64,000 bases of DNA from assembly GCF_023100805.1 (NCBI RefSeq), contig NZ_CP095855.1, positions 2,397,001 through 2,461,000 on the forward strand. The letters run 5' to 3'. Positions 55,884-62,844 of the stretch are shown piece by piece; within the stretch, counting starts at the first letter, position 1, and every line of letters begins with the position of its first letter. The notes below the pieces were generated by a model. It searched no databases and was not told the DNA's origin. It was given only the letters and a program-made list of their open reading frames with translations. The stretch is from Chitinophaga filiformis (GTDB lineage: Bacteria; Bacteroidota; Bacteroidia; Chitinophagales; Chitinophagaceae). The position numbers were made by a program, and so were the translations under genes.

Positions 55884-57557
55884 TTATTTTTTCTTCCTGC
55901 TGATGAAGGCTTCCAGTTCTGCTGCACTGAAACTGCTCAGGTTATGAGCTGCTGTCAGTCTGCCTTTGCGTGCAGCCAGGGTACCGTAATAGATATCATG
56001 GAATCCATCTGTACTGTGTGCATCCGGGTCAATGGACAATAATACATTTTTCTCCATGGCATAAGGTATCCATTCCCAGTCGATGTCCAGTCTGCGTGGA
56101 TGCGCATTGATCTCGATCACTACATTGTTGGCCGCACAGGCATCAATGATCTGCCGGTGATTTACCGGATAGCCGTTACGGCTCAGGAGCAGCCGGCCGG
56201 TCATATGTCCGAGAATGGTAGTATATGGATTTTCGATTGCTTTTAATAAGCGCGTCATTGCTTTTTCCTCGCTCATCTTCAGATTGGAGTGAACGGATGC
56301 GATCACCAGGTCAAACGTTGCCAGTATCTCATCCGGGTAATCCAGGCTGCCATCATTGAGGATATCCGCTTCAACACTCTTGAATATGCGGAAAGGCGCC
56401 AGTTGTTTATTCAGTTCATCTATCTCCGCATGCTGTGCCTGTATCCTTTCTATACTGAGACCATTGGCATAGAATGCAGAGCGGGAGTGATCGCTGATAA
56501 CGAGGTATTCAAAGCCCTGTTCTTTTGCTTTCAGGGCCATTTGTTGCAGGGTATGTTCTCCATCGCTCCAGGTACTGTGACTATGAATAATGCCTTTAAT
56601 ATCCTTGTGTGAGATCAGGTCAGGTAGTTGCTTTTTAAGCGCCAGGTCAATGGATTCCCCGCTATATCGCAGGCAGGGCTCAACGTAATTCATACCGGCC
56701 AGGCTGAAGATCTCTGCTTCCGTGGTATTGGCCGGGGCATTATTCACATCGTATACGGTATTGAAACGTTCCAGGAAGGATGGAGTAGCCGTGGTTGTGA
56801 ACAATGTTTTGCCAAAGTTTTCCGCTGTCGCGGGATAGATCCGGATCTTAATATGCTGTTCATGCTGCCCCAACAGCGCGTCTTCCAAAGCAGTCAGCTG
56901 ACCCAGGGCCGGCAACTGTCCCAGTTTTTCCAGTAGTGCAGGAGTGGGGAGGGCGGCCACGAGTTCTATTTCGTCAATGATATTTTCAGTACGGCGGAAC
57001 TGACCTGTGAGGGAGACTGCGGCTGGCGCCAATAGCTGCTGCAGTTCTTTTTCGAGCGACAATGCAAGCGCTTCTGCCTGGGCGTAGAGATAGCGGCCCT
57101 GGTTACTGAAGTAGAATTCTATGCTCTGTTTCACGGCGTCCTGTGTCTTCTGACCGAACCCTTTGAGAAGCGTCAGGCGATTTTCGTTACAGGCATAGAG
57201 CAGTTCTCCCAGTGTTTCCACCTCGAGCTCTTTCCAGATAGTAGCGATCTTTTTGGGTCCCAGGCCCTTTATTTTCAGCATTTCGAGAATGCCGGGAGGT
57301 GTTTTAAGCAGGTATGCTTCGAGGGCGGAGAATTTTCCGGTAGCCAGCATTTCCTGGATAGCTTTACCGATGGAATCGCCGATGCCTTTTATTTTAGAGA
57401 TCTCTTCCGGCGGGGTAACCTGTAGTTGCACAGGCAGTTTTTCTACGGTGAAGGCAGCGCTGGAAAATGATTTAGCTTTAAAGCTATTATCTCCCTGGAT
57501 GTCCATTAGTTTGGAAATCAGAGAGAAGTTATCGGCAATGGCGTAGTTATCGAGCAT
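55884..57557 (-). CDS. polX: PolX-type DNA repair protein with degenerate polymerase site and intact PHP nuclease
   Basis: 557 residues. N-terminal helix-hairpin-helix/8-kDa-like region (about 1-150; EEISKIKGIGDSIGKAIQ, LKIKGLGPKKIATIWK), PolX palm-like region (about 150-305) and C-terminal PHP domain (about 318-557). PHP metal residues look complete: HSHSTWSDG (His325, His327), VISDHSRSAF, VEADIL, ASVHS, GHMTGR and DPDAHS. The usual GSxRR...DID is here GQFRR...EIE (Glu196, Glu198), and the third Asp (VDLRV) is Lys237 (IKIRIY). The protein is likely a 3'-5' nuclease or AP-processing enzyme rather than a polymerase (inference). Confidence 0.93.
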   Translation of the reverse strand: MLDNYAIADNFSLISKLMDIQGDNSFKAKSFSSAAFTVEKLPVQLQVTPPEEISKIKGIGDSIGKAIQEMLATGKFSALEAYLLKTPPGILEMLKIKGLGPKKIATIWKELEVETLGELLYACNENRLTLLKGFGQKTQDAVKQSIEFYFSNQGRYLYAQAEALALSLEKELQQLLAPAAVSLTGQFRRTENIIDEIELVAALPTPALLEKLGQLPALGQLTALEDALLGQHEQHIKIRIYPATAENFGKTLFTTTATPSFLERFNTVYDVNNAPANTTEAEIFSLAGMNYVEPCLRYSGESIDLALKKQLPDLISHKDIKGIIHSHSTWSDGEHTLQQMALKAKEQGFEYLVISDHSRSAFYANGLSIERIQAQHAEIDELNKQLAPFRIFKSVEADILNDGSLDYPDEILATFDLVIASVHSNLKMSEEKAMTRLLKAIENPYTTILGHMTGRLLLSRNGYPVNHRQIIDACAANNVVIEINAHPRRLDIDWEWIPYAMEKNVLLSIDPDAHSTDGFHDIYYGTLAARKGRLTAAHNLSSFSAAELEAFISRKKK

Positions 57558-57639
57558 AAATTGGATTGAATTGCGAATTTAATAGATCGAGTTGAAAATC
57601 GGGGCGAAAGGTTACCGTATTCCGGCTTTGGGGTGTTTG

Positions 57640-58480
57640 TACAAAACGGTATCATTCGCTGTGATCGGCTCCGTAAGGAGCTGCGTGTTTTTATCCCCGG
57701 GTGCAACCCGGGGATAAAATGTGGGGACAAAAACGCTGACAAAACCAGGGACAAAAAACGGGAACAAAAAGCGGGGACAATGGCGGTGAAAAATGAATAA
57801 AAAGCCATTGGCAAACGTAATCAACAAACGGTATCAATCGCTACGATCGGCTCCGTCAGGAGCCGCGTGTTTGTAGCCCCGGGTGGAACCCGGGGGATAA
57901 AAATGCGGGGGACAAAACCGGGGACAAAAAACGGGAACAAAAAGCGGGGACAATGCCGGTGAAAAACGAATAAAACGCCATTGGCAAACGTATCAACAAA
58001 ACGGTATCAATCGCTACGATCGGCTCCGTCAGGAGCCGCGTGTTTATAGCCCCGGGTGCAACCCGGGGAATAAAAATGCGGGGACAAAACCGGGGACAAA
58101 AACCGGAAACAAAAAACGGGAACAATGCCGGTGAAAAACGAATAAAACGCCGATGGCAAACGCAATCAACAAAACGGTATCAATCGCTACGATCGGCTCC
58201 GTCAGGAGCCGCGTGTTTGTAGCCCCGGGTGCAACCCGGGGGATAAAATGCGGGAACAAAACCGGGGACAAAAACCGGAAACAAAAAACGGGAACAATGC
58301 CGGTGAAAAACGAATAAAACGCCGATGGCAAACGCAATCAACAAAACGGTATCAATCGCTGCGATCGGCTCCGTCAGGAGCCGCGTGTTTGTAGCCCCGG
58401 GTGGAACCCGGGGGATAAAAATGCGGGGGATAAAAATGCGGGAACAATAAACCCGGGGGACCCAATACCGGGAATACGAT
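57640..58480 (-). repeat. Tandem repeat island, ~173 bp unit, five copies, inverted relative to the 2.9-3.6 kb island
   Basis: GGCTCCGT occurs at 57667, 57849, 58022, 58195 and 58367. Each unit has GCTCCGTCAGGAGC, CGCGTGTTTGTAGC, hairpin CCCCGGGTGGAACCCGGGG, then runs of GGGGACAAAACC/GGGAACAAAAA-type tracts, then CGGTGAAAAACGAATAAAACGCC. Read on the minus strand, hairpin 1 + GGCTACAAACACGCG + hairpin 2 repeats the core of the island at 2859-3590. GTAG at the hairpin foot is kept in copies 2, 4 and 5. The island separates the histone-like gene from polX. Confidence 0.93.
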
Positions 58481-58519
58481 GCCGGAGAAATTCACATGCC
58501 CCGGATACAAATAAAAAAA

Positions 58520-58540
58520 GATCCTGGTGTAACCAGGACC
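58520..58540 (-). terminator. Intrinsic terminator of the histone-like gene
   Basis: GATCCTGG and CCAGGACC pair around a 5-base loop with one G-U pair. On the minus strand it is followed by TTTTTTTATTTG. It is about 30 bases past the gene's stop. Confidence 0.85.
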
Positions 58541-58569
58541 TTTTATTTTCACAGTTTGTAAAGTCGATC

Positions 58570-58992
58570 TTACAACTCTGGAGCGATTGGAGCTGCCGGA
58601 GCTGGAGGAGTGGAAGATGCTGGTTTAGAAGATTTCTTCTTAGCAGCAGCTTTCTTTTTAGGAGCGGCTTTCTTAGCAGCAGCCTTTTTAGGAGCAGCTT
58701 TCTTAGCAGCAGCTTTTTTAGGAGCGGCTTTCTTAGCAGCAGCTTTCTTTTTAGGAGCAGCTTTCTTAGCAGCAGCCTTTTTAGGAGCAGCTTTCTTAGC
58801 AGCAGCCTTTTTAGGAGCGGCTTTCTTAGCAGCAGCTTTTTTAGGAGCAGCTTTCTTAGCAGCAGCTTTCTTTTTAGGAGCAGCTTTCTTAGCAGCGGCT
58901 TTTTTAGGAGCAGCTTTCTTAGCAGCAGCTTTTTTCTTAGGAGCAGCCTTTTTAGGAGCAGCTTTTTTAGCCGCTTTCTTAATTGTTGCCAT
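58570..58992 (-). CDS. Histone H1-like Lys/Ala/Pro-rich nucleoid protein
   Basis: 140 residues starting MATIKKAAKK, then about fourteen repeats of KKAAPKKAAAKKAAPKKK-type units to residue 120, ending KSSKPASSTPPAPAAPIAPEL. Strongly basic and low in sequence complexity, as in the bacterial Hc1/HU-tail and eukaryotic H1 C-terminal tail proteins that bind and compact DNA. The composition makes precise family assignment unsafe. The opposite strand of the same DNA gives an open frame of Ala-Phe-Leu repeats that is an artefact. Upstream neighbours are rpmA and rplU. Confidence 0.88.
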   Translation of the reverse strand: MATIKKAAKKAAPKKAAPKKKAAAKKAAPKKAAAKKAAPKKKAAAKKAAPKKAAAKKAAPKKAAAKKAAPKKAAAKKAAPKKKAAAKKAAPKKAAAKKAAPKKAAAKKAAPKKKAAAKKKSSKPASSTPPAPAAPIAPEL

Positions 58993-59066
58993 TGTTTTTT
59001 GAATTTTGGGTTAGTAATTAAAATTGGGTATTAAAAAAAAACTTTATGGCAAACACTGTTCCAGAC

Positions 59067-59339
59067 TTACGCCTGGGCAGTGGTGTCAAGTGATCTTACG
59101 GAAACGATGGTTTTGTTTTCACGTCCTTTTCTGAATTCCACAACACCATCAGCTACTGCGAAAATGGTAAAATCTCTACCAATTCCTACGTTCTGTCCAG
59201 GATGATAAACGGTACCGCGCTGGCGAACAATAATGTTACCAGATACGGCTGCCTGACCACCAAATATTTTTACACCCAGTCTTTTGCTCTGGGAATCACG
59301 GCCGTTCTTAACGCTACCTTCACCTTTTTTATGTGCCAT
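59067..59339 (-). CDS. rpmA: 50S ribosomal protein L27
   Basis: 90 residues. [20 protein letters not shown] and [22 protein letters not shown] are the L27 hallmarks. L27 sits at the peptidyl-transferase centre of the large subunit. It follows rplU by 36 bases, the usual rplU-rpmA operon. Confidence 0.98.
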   Translation of the reverse strand: MAHKKGEGSVKNGRDSQSKRLGVKIFGGQAAVSGNIIVRQRGTVYHPGQNVGIGRDFTIFAVADGVVEFRKGRENKTIVSVRSLDTTAQA

Positions 59340-59375
59340 TTCTTATGTAAGGTTTAAAACTTTATCTAATAATAA

Positions 59376-59678
59376 TTAAGCAATTTCGTTGATCCGGATC
59401 TTCGTGAAGTGTGTACGGTGACCAACTTTCTTTCTGAAACCTTTTCTGCGTTTCATTTTGAAAGCAATTACCTTATCACCCTGAACGTGGCTCAGGATCT
59501 CTGCTTTAACCACTGATTTTACATCAGTACCAACGGTCAGCTGGCCGCCATTATCTATTAACAACACGTCAGAGAACTGCACTTTATCTCCAATATTTCC
59601 CTGCAACTGTTGTACAAAGATTTCCTGGTCTTTTTGTACTTTGAATTGCTGACCTGCGATTTTTACAACTGCAAACAT
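59376..59678 (-). CDS. rplU: 50S ribosomal protein L21
   Basis: 100 residues. Starts MFAVVKIAGQQFKVQKDQE, with KMKRRKGFRKKVGHRTHFT near the C-terminus, both diagnostic of L21. Binds 23S rRNA with L20. First gene of rplU-rpmA, with a good promoter 24 bases upstream. Confidence 0.98.
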   Translation of the reverse strand: MFAVVKIAGQQFKVQKDQEIFVQQLQGNIGDKVQFSDVLLIDNGGQLTVGTDVKSVVKAEILSHVQGDKVIAFKMKRRKGFRKKVGHRTHFTKIRINEIA

Positions 59679-59701
59679 AGTTATCCAAAAATAATTTCCT
59701 G

Positions 59702-59732
59702 CAAAAGTAGGATTTGTTTTCTAATTGACAAA
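59702..59732 (-). promoter_or_regulatory. rplU-rpmA promoter, full Bacteroidota consensus
   Basis: On the minus strand: TTTG (59732-59729), a 19-base spacer, then TACTTTTG (59709-59702), matching TTTG-N19-TAnnTTTG exactly. A second -7-like TATTTTTG lies at 59693-59686. The ATG is at 59678. Confidence 0.8.
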
Positions 59733-59988
59733 CTTTTCTCAGCTTTTTGCTATCAGACTGTTTACAGCCCGATTCCACTGAGAATTACAATTTATATTTT
59801 CAAAGATACATACTTTATTTTAATATAGTTGATTGTGATCGCCATATATACTGCTGTTTTCGCTGATAATCGCCTCCATCTTGAGGTTCCGGTATACTCA
59901 CAAATACCTTGGAACCCTTGCAATATGGGCTTTTATAACAATTTTTATTTTATACATTTGTCCTTTCACTTATCCTAAAATAAAAGGC
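59733..59988. other. Divergent intergenic region, GH3-gene promoter side
   Basis: Upstream of the plus-strand GH3 gene. TACATTTG at 59953-59960 fits the -7 consensus, 28 bases before the ATG. The coding frame stays open back to 59881 (MRFRYTHKYLG...), but that extension looks like non-coding AT-rich sequence. Nothing else was recognised. Confidence 0.5.
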
Positions 59989-61482
59989 ATGAAGCTTAAA
60001 TCACTGCTTGCCAAACCATTTGCTTCCATCATAGCTAACAAGATCAGGAAGGAAATGCAACGGGCGGTAGAAGACCAGGAGGCTATTCTGGAGGAGTTGA
60101 TAAAAACAGGCAGGAAGACCGAGTTTGGAAAAGATCATCATTTTGAGAATATCAATAATTATAATGAATTCAAACAGGCAGTACCTGTCAGGGATTATGA
60201 GCAGTTCAAGCCCTATATCAATAAAATAAAAGACGGTAAACAGAACGTATTGTGGAAAGGACAGCCTATTTACCTGGCTAAAACCTCCGGCACGACGAGC
60301 GGTGTGAAATACATCCCTATTACAAAAGACTCCGTTTCCAATCATATAGATACCGCCCGTAATGCCCTGCTGATGTACATGGCAGAAACCGGTAAAACCG
60401 AGTTTGCCAGCGGAAAGCTCATTTTCCTGTCCGGCTCTCCTGTGCTGGAAAGGGTAGGAGGCATTCCTTACGGTCGCCTGAGCGGTATTGTGAATCACCA
60501 TGTGCCACGCTATCTGCGCACCAACCAGTTGCCTTCATACGAGACCAATTGCATTGAAGACTGGGAAACCAAGCTGGATAAGATCGTTGATGAAACCATC
60601 GATCAGGATATGACCCTGATCAGCGGCATTCCACCATGGATGCAGATGTACTTCGACAGGCTGATTGAAAGAAGCGGAAAGCCGGTAGGAGAGCTGTTTA
60701 AGAACCTGGACGTATTAGTATATGGAGGGGTGAACTTCGAACCTTATCGTGCAAAACTCATGGCTTCCGTTGGTCGCCCGATCAATACAGTAGAGACTTT
60801 CCCGGCATCTGAAGGCTTCTTTGCCTTCCAGGATACACAGGAACATAAAGGTCTGTTGCTGAACACCAACTCAGGCATCTTCTATGAGTTTATTCCCGCC
60901 AACGAGATATTCGATCCCAATCCTACCCGTTTGTCTCTGAAAGACGTACAGGTAGGTGTGAACTATGCGCTGGTAGTAAGTACCAACGCAGGTTTGTGGG
61001 CATATAATATTGGTGATACCGTGAAATTTGTATCTACCAATCCCTACCGTTTGCTGGTTACAGGTCGTATCAAGCACTTTATCTCCGCTTTCGGAGAGCA
61101 CGTGATCGGAGAGGAAGTGGAATACAGCCTGATGAGAGCTGCAAAGGAAGAAAATCTGCATATTACTGAGTTCACGGTAGCTCCTATGGTAGCGCCACAG
61201 GGTGAATTGCCGTATCACGAGTGGTTCGTAGAATTTGAAACGCCTCCTGCCGACCTGGCTGCTTTTGCGAAAAAAGTGGACGGATATATGCAGGAAAAGA
61301 ACATTTATTACAATGATCTGTTGACAGGAAATATCCTGCAGCCCCTGAAGATCAGGGCGGTACGCAAGCAGGGTTTTATCGATTATATGAAGTCAGTAGG
61401 TAAACTTGGCGGACAAAATAAGGTACCCCGTTTAAGCAATGACAGATCATTGGCTGATGAACTGAGCAAGTTCCTCCAATGA
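59989..61482 (+). CDS. GH3-family acyl-adenylating protein
   Basis: 497 residues from ATG 59989 (MKLKSLLAKPFASIIANKIR). GH3 (plant auxin-response) fold of the ANL superfamily: the P-loop-like LAKTSGTTSGVKYIPITKDS binds ATP; VYGGVNFEPYR, FPASEGFFAFQD and the later NIGDTVKFVSTNPYRLLVTGRIKHF complete the adenylation site. In plants these enzymes join amino acids to acyl acids; in Bacteroidota the substrate is unknown. The longer TTG/ATG-open N-terminus is not supported by the family start. Confidence 0.9.
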   Translation: MKLKSLLAKPFASIIANKIRKEMQRAVEDQEAILEELIKTGRKTEFGKDHHFENINNYNEFKQAVPVRDYEQFKPYINKIKDGKQNVLWKGQPIYLAKTSGTTSGVKYIPITKDSVSNHIDTARNALLMYMAETGKTEFASGKLIFLSGSPVLERVGGIPYGRLSGIVNHHVPRYLRTNQLPSYETNCIEDWETKLDKIVDETIDQDMTLISGIPPWMQMYFDRLIERSGKPVGELFKNLDVLVYGGVNFEPYRAKLMASVGRPINTVETFPASEGFFAFQDTQEHKGLLLNTNSGIFYEFIPANEIFDPNPTRLSLKDVQVGVNYALVVSTNAGLWAYNIGDTVKFVSTNPYRLLVTGRIKHFISAFGEHVIGEEVEYSLMRAAKEENLHITEFTVAPMVAPQGELPYHEWFVEFETPPADLAAFAKKVDGYMQEKNIYYNDLLTGNILQPLKIRAVRKQGFIDYMKSVGKLGGQNKVPRLSNDRSLADELSKFLQ

Positions 61483-61583
61483 GGACTTTTTTATTAGGAA
61501 TTGGTAGTCAGGGATAAGGAGATAGTACTCCTTCGCCTTAAATCCTACATCCTAATTCTCTTATTTCCCTTATTATTGCATCA

Positions 61584-62750
61584 ATGAGTAAGAAGAACAT
61601 AGCCATATTTGGCTCCACAGGATCTATTGGCATCCAGGCATTGGAGGTGATTGAAGCACATCCTGACAAGTTCAGTGTGGAAGTATTGACCGGTGGCCAT
61701 AACGCCGGACTTTTAATTGAACAGGCTTTGAAATTCCGTCCGAATGCTGTTGTGATAGCCGATGAAACACAATATGAGAAGGTTAAGGAAGTATTATTCG
61801 ATAAAGGAATAAAGGTATTCGCAGGCGCCAAAGCGATGGTGGAAGTGGCTGCCTGGAGTAATATAGATATGATGCTGGCCGCTATAATGGGGTTTGCAGG
61901 TCTGGCGCCTACCCTGGCAGCTATCGAACAGGGTACACCTATCGCCCTGGCTAACAAGGAGACCCTGGTGGTAGCGGGAGATATCGTCATGGCGGCTGCC
62001 AACAGAAGAAATGTACCTGTCATCCCGGTAGATTCTGAGCATTCGGCCATTTTCCAGTGTCTGCTCGGCGAGTCGCTCACCAAAGTGGACAAGGTGATCC
62101 TCACCGCTTCCGGTGGCCCTTTCCTGGGTAAAAAGCCGAACTTCCTCATCAACGTGAAGAAGGATCATGCGCTCCAGCATCCGAACTGGAGAATGGGCGC
62201 CAAGATCACGATCGACTGTGCCACCCTTATGAACAAAGGCCTGGAGATGATCGAGGCCCGCTGGTTGTTCAATCTGCCGCCAGACAAGATCGAAGTGGTG
62301 ATACATCCGCAGTCCATTATCCACTCCATGGTAGAGTTTGTGGACGGATCGCTGAAAGCGCAGCTGGGCGTGCCTGACATGAAGTTGCCGATACAATTTG
62401 CATTAGGATTTCCGGAAAGACTCGCCAACGATTTCCCGAAATTCTCTTTCAAGAATAATCCTACGCTGACATTCGAACAACCGGATACCAAGACTTTCCG
62501 TAACCTGGCCATCGCCATTGAGGCGATGCATAAAGGTGGGAATGCTGCCTGTGTAATGAATGCCGCTAATGAAGAAGTAGTACATGCCTTCCTGAAGAAC
62601 AGGATCGGCTTCCTGCAGATGACGGAGGTGATCGAAGAGATCATGGCGAAGGTGCCGTTCGTTGAAAAACCTACCTTGCATGACTATTATGAAAGCGATC
62701 AGGCTGCCAGGGAATACGCCAATTCTATGATCAATGCGATTGTAATTTAA
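61584..62750 (+). CDS. dxr: 1-deoxy-D-xylulose 5-phosphate reductoisomerase
   Basis: 388 residues. Converts DXP to 2-C-methylerythritol 4-phosphate with NADPH and a divalent metal, the committed step of non-mevalonate isoprenoid synthesis. NADPH motif IFGSTGSIGIQALEVI; metal and substrate motifs VDSEHSAIFQCL, LTASGGPFLGK and MNKGLEMIEARWLF. Full length. rseP follows 94 bases downstream, a common pairing in Bacteroidota. Confidence 0.97.
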   Translation: MSKKNIAIFGSTGSIGIQALEVIEAHPDKFSVEVLTGGHNAGLLIEQALKFRPNAVVIADETQYEKVKEVLFDKGIKVFAGAKAMVEVAAWSNIDMMLAAIMGFAGLAPTLAAIEQGTPIALANKETLVVAGDIVMAAANRRNVPVIPVDSEHSAIFQCLLGESLTKVDKVILTASGGPFLGKKPNFLINVKKDHALQHPNWRMGAKITIDCATLMNKGLEMIEARWLFNLPPDKIEVVIHPQSIIHSMVEFVDGSLKAQLGVPDMKLPIQFALGFPERLANDFPKFSFKNNPTLTFEQPDTKTFRNLAIAIEAMHKGGNAACVMNAANEEVVHAFLKNRIGFLQMTEVIEEIMAKVPFVEKPTLHDYYESDQAAREYANSMINAIVI

Positions 62751-62784
62751 TATTACATTAACGCTGTACTGCAGTTGAACCGCC

Positions 62785-62792
62785 TATATTTG
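62785..62792 (+). promoter_or_regulatory. Putative -7 element TATATTTG upstream of rseP
   Basis: Fits TAnnTTTG, 52 bases before the rseP ATG, so rseP may have its own promoter in addition to read-through from dxr. No -33 partner is clear. Confidence 0.4.
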
Positions 62793-62844
62793 CCGGACTA
62801 TCTATAGATTATTAACATTATATATTTACGTCAGATTCATCTAC

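Noticed and set aside
57640..58480. Possible CRISPR or integron cassette array
   Set aside because: The 173-bp units are similar along their whole length; there are no unique spacers, no cas genes and no integrase.
58610..59002. Plus-strand frame of Ala-Phe-Leu repeats resembling a membrane protein
   Set aside because: It is the exact antisense of the Lys/Ala/Pro-rich histone-like gene, which has the better start, terminator and family resemblance.
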